Assembly (NCBI RefSeq): GCF_964204645.1
Contig: NC_134026.1
Coordinates: 11,186,450-11,250,449, forward strand
Source of the DNA: Tubulanus polymorphus
Taxonomy: Eukaryota > Nemertea > Palaeonemertea > Tubulaniformes > Tubulanidae
Reading direction: 5' to 3'
Length of the DNA stretch: 64,000 nucleotides
Part shown: positions 1 through 10,845 of the stretch, in pieces
Layout: every line of letters begins with the position of its first letter
How positions within the stretch are numbered: the first letter of the stretch is position 1
Program-made: the position numbers and the translations under genes
Notes under the pieces: model-generated
What the model was told of the DNA's origin: nothing
What the model saw: the letters and a program-made list of their open reading frames with translations, nothing else
Database searches by the model: none

Positions 1-610
1 CTAACAATTTCAATATTCAACGCCCCCTGGCAACCATATACAAAAACCAATGACCTTGAAACTCACCACAATCATAGAACATGTCAGCAGCTACGATTTT
101 GTAATTGATTGTGATAACAAAATATGCCTCGTTACCAAATTGATATGGAAATACTAAGTTATTCTACTATTCAACGCCCTCTGGAGACCATATTCAAAAC
201 CCAATGACCTCAAAACTTACCACAATCATAGAACATGTCATGAACTACAACTTTGCAATTGATCATGGTAACAAAATATGCCTAGGTACCAATATAATAA
301 GGAAATACTAAGTTATTCTACTATTCAACGCCCCCTGGTGACCATATAGAAAAACTAATGTCCTTAAAACTCACAACAATCATAGATGATGTCATGAGCT
401 ACAACTTTCCAATTGATTGTGGTTACAAAATATGCATAGGTACGAATATAATAAAGAAATGCTAAGATATTGTATTATTCAACGCCCCCTGGTGGCCATA
501 TACGAAATCCAATTACCTTGAAACTCACCACAATCATAGAACACGTTATGAGCTACAACTTTCTTATTGATTCTGGTAGCAAAATACGCTTAGGTATCAA
601 TATAGTGTGG
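1..610 (+). repeat. 154-bp tandem monomer array A
   Basis: The anchor CAACGCCC recurs at 18, 172, 326 and 480, exactly 154 bp apart. Monomers share the words ACTCACCACAATCATAGAAC and AACAAAATATGC with moderate divergence. The first monomer is closer to the first full monomer of array B (from 5285) than to its neighbours, so both arrays descend from one multi-monomer ancestor. Confidence 0.9.
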
Positions 611-1207
611 AAAAACTTTTTCCCACTTACGAATGAGTACTGCTGACACCAAGATGGCCGCCAATTGCGTCATAATTGGCTGATGAAAAATACCTGTCTG
701 AGGTATAAAACATCCCTTTCCAAAGAATACCCATCACAAAATGCAATGAGAAATGGTAAACCAGTAGGAAGCTACAGGACTCAGAATTCGGGCAAAAATT
801 AACATTTTTGGGCACTAAAAAGGTCATAGGACGGCCATCTTGAGTCCGACCGACCCAATTTTTGTTTCGTTGATGGGCCCTGGGGGGATTCATATATATC
901 CGAAAGATCAAGGTAATTGATCAAAGCGTCTTCAAAATTTCCCTCAAAAAGTTCAAAAATGTGTAAAAAGTGCTGATTTTGGCGAACAACAATGGCTGCC
1001 AGTCAGCCATCATGATTCTGACAGGGCCAGTTTTTGGGCTGAAGATGTGTCTAGTGTAGATACACGTGTAACCCAAATATCAAGACGTTACCTTGAAGCG
1101 TCTTCAAAACTTACCAAAATAACTGGATTCCGTCTACGGACGGACGGACGACGGACGAAAAGTGAACGCAATAGCCCGCTGTGGCTTAAGTCCCAAGTGG
1201 GCTAAAA
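1..1207 (+). mobile_element. Helentron/HINE-like non-autonomous element, copy A (left end outside window)
   Basis: Three parts in order: tandem 154-bp monomers (to about 610), a unique body of about 520 bp, then an ACGG-type microsatellite (about 1134-1158) followed by a 3' stem-loop at 1173-1203 (arms AGCCCGCT and AGTGGGCT with an inner TTAAG pairing region) and an A-run. Core tandem repeats plus ACGG microsatellite plus terminal hairpin is the known build of bivalve HINE/pearl-type elements; the assignment is inference from structure. No protein is encoded. Homologous copies lie at 5228-6620, 6985-7561, 7562-8112 and, reversed, 41600-42035. Confidence 0.6.
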
Positions 1208-1874
1208 ACTTTTTTCATATTTCTTTAATAACATTTTCATCATAGTATTCTTTTAAATTACATTTCGGAGATTCTATAGATGTTTTTTTAAGAATATTGC
1301 TATAATATAGAATATTTTATAATATACTAGTCACCTTACGTCGGCGAAACAACTACATGCAATGTTCAATGAATGATGGAGGGACCAATTTGGCCTTCAT
1401 GCGTTGGGTGTTTTGAGGATTAAGTACATTTTTTTCAGTGACATTCTATTGTGAATTATTCTCAAATTTGGCCAGAAATGCATCTAAAACGTTTCAAATT
1501 TTCATGGTCGAAGACGCCCAAACCCCCTCGTGGTGCCTCGCATCTGCGTCGCTCGCAGTCGCCACCCAACGCAATCAAATAAGTTCCACCCTCTCTAAAT
1601 TCGCACCAAGCCAAATGATAGGCTGTATACGGGCCTGACTTACTGCATAAATTAGTGGTGAATAAATTTCATTCTTACATTGTTGTTTTTAGTGTGTGGA
1701 ACAGCTATAGAATTATGTTTTTAAGCACAGCCTGGGATACTGAACATGCAAAAGTGCCCTTTTTATAATTTAAGAACGCCCGTTTCAAAATCCTGGCTAC
1801 GGGCTTGTCATGTCCTGTACTCATCCTCTGATAAGGCCACGCATAAGTTCCGCGCACGTCAAAAAGTTCGACAG
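1208..1874. other. No gene seen
   Basis: AT-rich sequence between two HINE-like copies. Short open frames here show no recognisable domain. I see no coding region, RNA gene or terminal repeats. Confidence 0.5.
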
Positions 1875-2240
1875 TTGGTCTAGGTACACCACGCCGACTT
1901 GGGAATTTGTTTGAAATGCTCAACAAGCTACAATTTTGCCATTGATTGTGGCTACAAAATATGCATTGAGACAACACAACATGAAAATACAAAGTTATTC
2001 AGCTATTCAACGCCACCTGGTGACCATATATAAATAAGAATTACTTTGAAACTCACCACAATCATAGAACATGTAACAAACTACTATTTTGCGATTCACT
2101 GCGGTTACAAAATATGCCTGGGCACGTATTGTTGCTATGCGTTGATATTTATTGTGGGATCTCTCGCGTTTAAGCCTGGTTGCCAATACAATATGAAAAT
2201 ACTAAGCTATCCGGCTATTCAACGTCCCCTGGCAGTGGCG
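1875..2240 (+). repeat. HINE-like fragment: left end plus two monomers
   Basis: Starts with the left-end sequence GACTTGGGAA..TTTGAAATGCTCAAC, shared with the start of copy B at about 5240. About two diverged 154-bp monomers follow (anchors CAACGCCACC and CAACGTCCCC). The element stops abruptly at about 2233, where CAGTGGCGGATCCAG begins. That word is typical of hAT-type termini, so a second element may have truncated this copy. Confidence 0.6.
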
Positions 2241-3065
2241 GATCCAGCCTACCGCGAGTTCCGCTTGAGCGTTACTTTTTAGGCCAGCCGTGGGCTGAGC
2301 CTATTACTATACAAATGGAGCGAAAATAAATGACATGGTTTCCAGAGCAAAGGCTCTTTGAGTGTGCAACTGGGCATATATTCATACAGATCATTCATTA
2401 AAGCATTATCCATTCTCCAAACTCTACGTAGCTGAATTTTGAAAGAGGGCTTCGTTGAATTTTATATGAGCTTTTTCGCGAATATCTGATCGCAAAAATA
2501 TTGGTTTTGAAAAGCCAATCAGAAAGCAACTATGATTGGCTTAGCCGCAGAAATCAGCAGGTGTTCGCGTGAACCCGCGGTATCGTCTACCGTTTTACTT
2601 CCAGGTTTTATTTTATATCTAAAATTGTATTTTAAGATCGATTTCTGTGAAAGCTTTGAGTTGATTTGGTTTTTGGGAAGAATATTTTTATTAGTACTAC
2701 AGAAAATATCATTGACTATCGTGCGGGAAAGAGTCCCGAGTCCGAGAAAAATAGCTTTTTCTCAAATCGGTTAGATGGACCTTGATTAGCTAATTAATGC
2801 TAATTAGCCATGTGCTCAAACTACAAATTCAATCAAATTTTTTTCTGCAATAGATATCAAATCCAATTCAATTTTACTTTATTGAACAAATAAAAAAAAA
2901 GATTTATCTGAGGTATTTGTTCCTGCCAGATCCAGTCGCTGTCCGTGCTACTTTTGTATTCTACGATTGTATTGTGTAAATTATTAGATATTGACTTTGG
3001 CTGGGAGTGTATTTTGACAAATTTAACCCACAGAATGCATCATCATTTGCCATTTTATAACTAGG
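2241..3065. other. Possible hAT-like MITE debris, otherwise no gene
   Basis: A hAT-like terminal word (CAGTGGCGGATCCAGC) at about 2233 has a diverged inverted partner (CCAGATCCAGTCGCTG) at about 2926-2941, so this could be one non-autonomous element. I could not find a clean 8-bp target duplication. The single 80-codon open frame inside has no recognisable motif. Confidence 0.3.
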
Positions 3066-5227
3066 GGTCCAGGGAGGGTGTCACTAAACCTAAGACCCCA
3101 TAAACCTAAGACCTAAGACCCGTTAGGTCTTATGTTTAGGGGGTCTTAGGTTTAGTGACACCTATATATGATATACTAAACCTAAGACCCATAAACCTAA
3201 GACCTAAGTCTTAGGCCATTATTTGTGTACGTTAGACTATTCAAAATGGTTCTAATATATAGATATTAGTTAAAATGATCCATCGATGGCCTATTTAAAT
3301 TTGGCTCATTTATCAGAGACGAGATATTTGGGGGTCTTAGGTTTATGGGTCTTAGGTTTAGTATATTATATATAGGTGTCACTAAACCTAAGACCCATAA
3401 ACCTAAGACCCGACTCTAAATCATTATTTGTGTACTTTAGACTTTTCGAAATGGTTCTAATATATAGATATTAGTTAAAATGATCCATCGATGGCCCATT
3501 TAAATTAGGTTTATTTATCAGAGACGAGATATTTGAGGGTCTTAGGTTTATAGGTCTTAGGTTTAGTATATTATATATAGGTGTCACTAAACCTAAGACC
3601 CATAAACCTAAGACCCGACTCTAAATCATTATTTGTGTACTTTAGACTATTCAAAATGGTTCTAATATATAGATATTAGATAAAATGATCCATCGATGGC
3701 CCATTTAAATGAGTTTATTTATCAGAGACGAGATATTTGAGGGTCTTAGGTTTATGGGTCTTAGGTTTAGTATATTATATATAGGTGTCACTAAACCTAA
3801 GACCCATAAACCTAAGACCCGACTCTAAGTCATTATTTGTGTACTTAAGACTATTCAAAATGGTTCTAATATATAGATATTAGTTAATGATCCATCGATG
3901 GCCTATTTAAATTTGGTTTATTTATCAGAGACGTATTTGAGGGTCTTAGGTTTATAGGTCTTAGGTTTAGTATATTATATATAGGTGTCACTAAACCTAA
4001 GACCCATAAACCTAAGACCCGACTCTAAATCATTATTTGTGTACGTTAGACTATTCAAAATGGTTCTAATATATAGATATTAGTTAAAATGATCCATCGA
4101 TGGCCTATTTAAATTTGGTTCATTTATCAGAGACGAGATATTTGGGGGTCTTAGGTTTATGGGTCTTAAGTTTAGTATATTATATATAGGTGTCACTAAA
4201 CCTAAGACCCATAAACCTAAGACCCGACTCTAAATCATTATTTGTGTACTTTAGACTTTTCGAAATGGTTCTAATATATAGATATTAGTTAAAATGATCC
4301 ATCGATGGCCCATTTAAATTAGGTTTATTTATCAGAGACGAGATATTTGAGGGTCTTAGGTTTATGGGTCTTAGGTTTAGTATATTATATATAGGTGTCA
4401 CTAAACCTAAGACCCATAAACCTAAGACCCGACTCTAAATCATTATTTGTGTACTTTAGACTATTCGAAATGGTTCTGATATATAGATATTAGTTAAAAT
4501 GATCCATCGATGGCCCATTTAAATTAGGTTTATTTATCAGAGACGAGATATTTGAGGGTCCTAGGTTTGTGGGTCTTAGGTTTAGTATATTATATATAGG
4601 TGTCACTAAACCTAAGACCCATAAACCTAAGACCCGACTCTAAATCATTATTTGTGTACTTTAGACTATTCGAAATGGTTCTGATATATAGATATTAGTT
4701 AAAATGATCCATCGATGGCCCATTTAAATTAGGTTTATTTATCAGAGACGAGATATTTGAGGGTCTTAGGTTTATGGGTCTTAGGTTTAGTATATTATAT
4801 AAAGGTGTCACTAAACCTAAGACCCATAAACCTAAGACCCGACTCTAAATCATTATTTGTGTACGTTAGACTATTCAAAATGGTTCTAATATATAGATAT
4901 TAGTTAAAATGATCCATCGATGGCCTATTAAAATTTGGTTTCTTTATCAGAGACGAGATATTTGGGGGTCTTAGGGTTATGGGTCTTAGGTTTAGTATAT
5001 TATATATAGGTGTCACTAAACCTAAGACCCACAAACATAAGACCTGGCTCTAATTCGTTATTTGTGTACTTTGGACGAGATATTTGGGGGTCTTAGGTTT
5101 ATGGGTCTTAGGTTTAGTATATCATATATAGGTGTCACTAAACCTAAGACCCCCTAAACATAAGACCTAACGGGTCTTAGGTCTTAGATTTAGGGGGTCT
5201 TAGGTTTAGTGACACCCGGTCCAGGGA
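3066..5227. mobile_element. 2.1-kb TIR element with interior amplified as a satellite; 10-bp target duplication
   Basis: The element spans 3076-5217 and is bounded by the direct repeat GGTCCAGGGA at 3066-3075 and 5218-5227. Its ends are inverted copies of GGGTGTCACTAAACCTAAGA, and each end is itself a near-palindrome (3076-3163 and 5131-5217). The interior is about nine tandem units of about 205 bp, each framed by inverted CTAAACCTAAGACCC words. A 10-bp target duplication fits the 8-11 bp range of MULE-type transposons, but no transposase is present, so the superfamily is inference. Confidence 0.75.
3163..5130. repeat. ~205-bp tandem repeat array inside the TIR element
   Basis: GGTGTCACTAAACC recurs at 3375, 3580, 3784, 3984, 4189, 4394, 4599, 4804, 5009 and 5131. 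The spacing is 200-205 bp, with a last truncated unit of 122 bp. Each unit carries the central palindrome CCATCGATGG and the word TATATAGATATTAG. Units differ by only a few substitutions or small indels, so amplification or homogenisation was recent. Confidence 0.92.
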
Positions 5228-6620
5228 CACCATGCCCACTTGGGAAGTGGTTTCAAATGCTCAACAATCTATCAATTTCAATACATAATGCCCCCTAGTG
5301 ACCATATACAAAAACAAATGACCTTGAAACCCACCAAAATCATAGAACATGTCAGCAGCTATGATTTTGTAATTGATTGTGATAACAAAATATGCCTCGT
5401 TACCAATTTAATATGGAAATACTAAGTTATTCTACTATTCAACGCCCTCTGGTGACCATATGCAAAACCCAATGACCTTAAAACTCACCACAATCGTAGT
5501 ACATGTCATGAAATACAACTTAACAATCGATCATGGTAACAAAATATGCCTAGGTACCAATCTAAGTAAATACTAAGCTATTCTACTATTCAACGCCCCC
5601 TGGTGACTATATGGAATAACTAATGTTAACTCACCACAATCATAGACGATGTCATGAGCTACAACTTTGCAATTGATCGTGGTAACAAAATATGCCTAGG
5701 TACCAATCTAATAAGGAAATACTAAGTTATTCTACTATTCAACGCCCCCTGGTGACCATATAGAATGACTAATGCCCTTAAAACTCACCAAAATCATGGA
5801 AGATGTCATGAGCTTCAACTTTGGAATAGATTGTGGTAACAAAATATGCATAGGTACAAATATAATATAGAGTACTAAGCTATTGTATTATTCAACGCCC
5901 CCTGGTGGCCACATACAAAAACCAATGACCTTGAAACTCACCCAAAACATAGAACACGTCATGGGCTACAACTTTCCAATTGAATATAGTAACACTATTT
6001 GCTTAGGTGTCAATTTAATGTGGAAAAACTTTTTCCCACCTACGAATGAGTACTGATGACACCAAGAAAGCCGCCAATTGCGGCATAATTGGCTGATCAA
6101 AAATACCTGTCTCAGGTATAAAACATCCCTTTCCAAAGAATACCCATCACAAATTGCAATGAGAAATGGCAAACCAGTAGGAAGCTACAGGACCTAGAAT
6201 TCTGGCCAAAATTGACATTTTAGGGCACTAAAAAGGTCATAGGACGGCCATCTTGAGTCAGATCGACCCATCTTATGCTAATGGGCCCTTGGTAGATTCA
6301 AATATAAACGAAAGATCAAGGTAATTGATCAAAGCGTCTTCAAAATTTCCCTCGAAAGCTTCGAAAATGTGTAAAAAGTGCTGATTTTGGCAAACAACAA
6401 TGGCTGCCAGTCAGCCATCTTGAATCTGACAGGGCCATTTTTTGGATTGAAGATGTGTCTAGGGTAGATACATGTATAAACCAAATATCGAGACATTACC
6501 TTGAAGCGTCTTCAAAACTTCCAAAAATAACTGGATTCTATCTACGGATCGGACGGACGAACGGACGGACGGAAAGTGAACGCAATAGCCCGCTGGGACT
6601 AAAGTCCCAATTGGGCTAAA
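5228..6620 (+). mobile_element. HINE-like element, copy B
   Basis: Left end CCCACTTGGGAAGTGG at about 5234, then five monomers of 149-155 bp (anchors near 5285, 5440, 5591, 5740 and 5893). The unique body runs from about 6020, with an ACGG-rich run at about 6543-6572. The 3' stem-loop is at 6587-6617, where AGCCCGCTGGGACT pairs with AGTCCCAATTGGGCT across a short loop. This is the most complete copy in the window. The amplified TIR element lies directly against its left end. Confidence 0.65.
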
Positions 6621-6984
6621 AATCTGACAGGCTGGCCATAGTGCCCCTTAGGGCTTTGTTTTTCCTACATTTTTCTTCAATGAGTCAATATTTGCCTAAT
6701 GTGACTTTACAGGCAAACTGTTTCTCTTTGCGATAACTGGTAAGTGGTAGTGAATCGCTGCACCATACACTCATGGCTCACGGTTTGAGTGATTTTTAGC
6801 GGTAATTCCTATCTTGAAATTGCTGAGCGTCTTAGAGGATCTAAAATTTCAAATTTCAAATATCTGTGGCTTCGGCAAGCTACTCGGGGGACACAATATT
6901 ACTTTGAGCAGTACTCAAGAAGTAGTATAGAATTCAAATATTAAGACGATAAGTTAAAACCTGCTTATATTTTCCTTAAAAAAA
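6621..6984. other. No gene seen
   Basis: Spacer between HINE-like copies B and C with no convincing open frame or repeat. Confidence 0.5.
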
Positions 6985-7561
6985 CCTTTTTCCCCCTATG
7001 AATGAGCACTGATGACGCTAAGATGGCTGCAAAGTGCGTAATAAGTAGCTGATCAAAAATACCTGCCTCATGTATTAAAGTTCCACTTCCATACAATACT
7101 ATAATGCTATAAAATACTACAGTATATAAATTGCAATGCAGATTGGCAAACCAGTAGGAAGCAACAGGACCAAAATTGACATTTATGGCACAAAAAAGTT
7201 CACAGGACGGTCATCCTGCTATCCGATCAACCCAATTGTTTTTTTATGCTGATGCACCCTTAGGGGATATAAATATATACGAAAGATCAAGGTAATTGAT
7301 CGAAAGGTCTTCAAAATTTCCATCAAAAACTTCAAAAATATGTAAAAAAGTGCTCTTTTCGGGGAAGAAAATTGCGTGCCAGTTGACCATATTGATTCTG
7401 ACCAGGCCAGTTTTGGCGCCGAAGATGTGTCTAGGGCAGATACATATATAAACCAAATATGAAGACAATCCATAGATGCGTCTTCAAAACTTCCCAAAAT
7501 TATTGGATTCCCTCTACGGACGGACGAACGGACGAACAGACTAGTCCCAAGTGGGCTAAAA
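6985..7561 (+). mobile_element. HINE-like element, copy C (body only)
   Basis: Diverged body homologous to copies A and B (ATGAATGAGCACTGATGAC near the start), an ACGG/ACGA run at about 7515-7537, and a right end that keeps only the 3' half of the hairpin (AGTCCCAAGTGGGCT). Monomers are absent on its left. The minus-strand open frames here are shadows of non-coding repeat. Confidence 0.55.
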
Positions 7562-8112
7562 GCCTTTTCCTTTCTACGATTTCGGACTGATTACACTGAG
7601 ATGGTTTATCGATTGCGTGATGATAACTGACTGATCGAAAAATCCGTTGATATATGCTCCTAAGATCCATTCCAAAAGTATACGTACCCATCATGAAAAA
7701 AACGGAAAACCATTAAGGAGCTACAGGTCTTGGAATTCAGAGCAGAAATGACGTTATTGGCTTCAAAATAGGTAATAGAGCGGCCATATTGTGTCTGATC
7801 GACCCAATTTGTCTTATGTTGATGGGGCATCGGGGCATATACAACCATATTTGAATGATCAAGAGGATTGTGTGAAGCGTCTTCGAAATGTCCCTTGAAA
7901 ACCTTAAAACGGCAAAAAGTGCGTTTTGAGCAAACAAAATGGCCATCTTGAATCTGATCGGGCCAGATTTTGGGCTGCAAACGTGTCTAGGGTAGACACA
8001 TGGATAAACCACATAAGGTATCAAGAAAATCCATTGAAGCATCTTCAAAACCCCCAAGATGACTAGATGAATGACGGACGAAAAGTGAACGCTATCGCCC
8101 GCTGGGACATAA
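7562..8112 (+). mobile_element. HINE-like element, copy D (most diverged)
   Basis: Directly follows copy C and repeats the same body plan with many substitutions. It ends with GACGGACGAAAAGTGAACGC and the hairpin start CGCCCGCTGGGACATAAGTCCCA. The 3' arm of the outer stem is lost. Head-to-tail bodies C and D point to tandem insertion or internal duplication. Confidence 0.5.
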
Positions 8113-10136
8113 GTCCCAATGAAACCAAGCTAAGACTCGGTATAATTTTTTTGCGGGACAGGCGCCCATATACATGAAGTTTACACAATGCACATTATCT
8201 AATACATGGACGTACAAAGTAGATATCTATTGAATGTAGTTAGTTTAGTTTTAGCTCGTTTATACGTCCAAGACTAATGCAATTAACAATGCCGGCCGAC
8301 GTTACATACCTTACAAAGATTTATCAACTAATTCTGCTCACCATTCATAACACCAGGTTGTTACTGCTTTACACACAAAAGCGTTGTATCGTTTTGTACT
8401 AATCTACTTATTTTCTGAGGAATTCGGTCAGCTCAGTACATAACCGGTAAGAATCATTCAAATTGCGTTATTACGACCGCCAAGAAATTCCGACACTGAT
8501 CGTGTGCGATGTATATATACATATATACAGTACACTATATACGTACATCATGTACAACTACGTATACTGTAGCTAAACCGACCTAAAGGTCTTTGAAATA
8601 TGACCACGATCTACATGTATTTTGAATCAAATACGGTTTTTATATACAGAGAGAACGTCCTCTTTTACGTATTAATACCTGATTTCCCTAATGTTGCATT
8701 AATCTACTATATCGATGCGGCGATGAACACTACGTATGCAGGCCTGTCGCCTACACTACTCGATCGAGCGAATAAAACAGTGAAATACGTACATTGAACG
8801 GTGACCCATTTCGAAACAGCATTGGCAATATGAGACGTCACCAGCTGTTTCGATCTATGTGGGATATCTGGAGTATGTATAACCTACCTTAGCTTATTTT
8901 GATAATGCAAAGTTCAAGAAAATATTATACGTGTTGATCATTGGCCACAAGTTTTAGTTGGGTTTTATAAAACACCAACGATTAGGTATGAGCTTTTAAT
9001 TAGATTCCGTGTTTGAAGTGTAAATACAACGTACTTCAATACGTGAGACTTATTTAGTTTTTAGACACAACATTTTCTTGACGTCATACATTATACTTAC
9101 TCAAAATAGATATGCAAGGAAATCTTCTTGGAAATAACTATAATTACCCAATACCTACACAAATATATTTCAACTCTCACACATATCTATGTAACAGTAT
9201 ATATACTAGATTTTTCGTTTATTTAGTATGGGAATCGTCGTTATATAGAGGCCATACCTGATTACCAAATTTTTTCTAGGGAGGGCCCCCATACCCCCGT
9301 ACGGTACAGTTCCAGCCAAATTGAATGCGTATAATGGGAAAGCAACAATTTCGAGTTTCATTGAATTTCTCGTACGATCTAGAAATTAACAGATCGTTGT
9401 TGGAAATACATTATTCGTCGTTTAAACATGTTAAATGGTTTTCAAGAAATTAAGAAAGAACGTTAAGTGTTCGGTCATTTCCTAACCCAAAATGTTGATA
9501 TCCAATTACAGCTTCGTTCATTAGTAATGGTCTACGAGACTTGTTCAGCGATCCTAGAACGAAATAACTATACAATACATGATATGCAATCTTTGCAAAA
9601 AAATTGGCGGGCCCTTCTGCATCCACCTCTGTCTACCAGCAGGTATGAGGGCTTTCAACCGCGGATTGATACAGTATTATTTGGCAATGTCTATTTTCCT
9701 TGTCCTATACGTAGGCCATATGTCGTATATACGGAGCCCCGAAGCTGTCATGGTGAAAAATAAATCTCTTTTTTTGTGGGAATGAAATAATCTTTTCGCT
9801 CGAACGAAATCTATTTCGTGAGAATGAAATGATTTTTCCGTTTGGACAAAATAACGTTTTTGGTGGCAACGAAAATGTGTGACATGGAGACATGGTGAAA
9901 ATTGTTGTTTCCTTACTAAACACTGTGGGTTAGGGGCGACTCACTGGCAATTAATCCCAGCCGTTTACAACTCAAGTCATTATCCATTATCCCATATTCA
10001 ACCCTCCCCGAGGGTCGTCGTTAGTTTCAAGACGAGTTTGTCGATGACGTCATATGTAAATAATAACATCACCACGTGTCTACTCACTTTTCGGTAAGAA
10101 CACGACACATTAAAATATTGTGGGCTCCCCGCCAAG
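8113..10136. other. No gene seen; short GTTCG/CGAAA-type repeat stretch near 9770-9880
   Basis: AT-rich sequence. A 98-codon frame at 9467-9763 has no recognisable domain. About 9770-9880 is rich in AACGAAAT/TTCG words that resemble the degenerate repeats at 44.1-44.8 kb and 49.9-51.0 kb. A dinucleotide-like TATATACATATATAC stretch sits near 8510-8530. Confidence 0.4.
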
Positions 10137-10300
10137 ATGGCTAATAATCAAAAAATGAGTCACAGTTTTGCGGTACCCAGTTTTGCTGATGTTTCACAGC
10201 AAATAGCCGATCACGAACGCGAAACAGCAGCTCATTTTACGATCGAGCACAAAGATATAAGGTTGTCGGAAATATAGGTAGGCCTACTGCTTGATACTGG

Positions 10301-10572
10301 CGCTGGCGGTATTCAACTTCAAATTCTACTAATAAAAAAGTTAGGTCCAACATTGGCAACAAGTTCCAAATCCAAGCTCTCGACTAGGCCTACTAAATTA
10401 TCATAAGACTATATTAGTCAAGCATTCAGAAGCACTCACTCAAATTATCATAAGACTATACTAGTCTTATGATAATTTAGTAGGCCTAGTCGAGAGCTTG
10501 GATTTGGAACTTGTTGCCAATGTTGGACCTAACTTTTTTATTAGTAGAATTTGAAGTTGAATACCGCCAGCG
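10301..10572. repeat. Perfect 111-bp inverted repeat with 50-bp spacer
   Basis: Arm 10301-10411 is the exact reverse complement of arm 10462-10572 by eye, separated by 50 bp. The spacer contains one more copy of AAATTATCATAAGACTA, making an inner palindrome with the start of the second arm. It would form a long hairpin. It lies between the possible first exon and the second exon of the MULE-like gene. The arms encode nothing I recognise. Confidence 0.93.
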
Positions 10573-10573
10573 G

Positions 10574-10845
10574 ATTCAAGGGGCGGATTCAAGGGGCCGG
10601 GGGAGCAGGGCCAGGAGCGCTCCCCACTAAAAAAATTTCAAGGTGCGCTAAAAAAATTTGTTTTAATTTTTTAGTAAATTTTTTCTAAAACTTAACTAAC
10701 CGTATTGGGTGTGTCTAAAATATGGTTGATGTTTTCCGGTGACTTTCCACCAGAAAAGCCCATAGATAGCTCTAAAATTGCATCAAATTTTTCCTGCTCC
10801 CCTCCTATAAAATAATTAGACCCTAGATCCGCCCCTGCGCCTGCC
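10574..10845. mobile_element. MITE-like element with GGGGCGGATC termini
   Basis: Left end GGGGCGGATTCAAGGGG with a nearby GGAGCAGG. The right end, read in reverse, is GGGGCGGATCTAGGG followed by GGGGAGCAGG. These imperfect inverted ends enclose about 270 bp of A/T-rich non-coding sequence. The CAGGGGCGGAT type of end is common in hAT-derived MITEs. No clear target duplication was seen. Confidence 0.45.

Noticed and set aside
3163-5130. CRISPR-like or telomere-like array (CCTAAGACCC words)
   Set aside because: Units are about 205 bp with no variable spacers, in a eukaryote, and the words are not canonical TTAGGG repeats.
7219-8057. Several minus-strand open frames of 64-106 codons
   Set aside because: Lie within HINE-like repeat bodies that are non-coding in all copies.
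9467-9763. 98-codon plus-strand frame
   Set aside because: Overlapped by another frame, no motif, no gene context.
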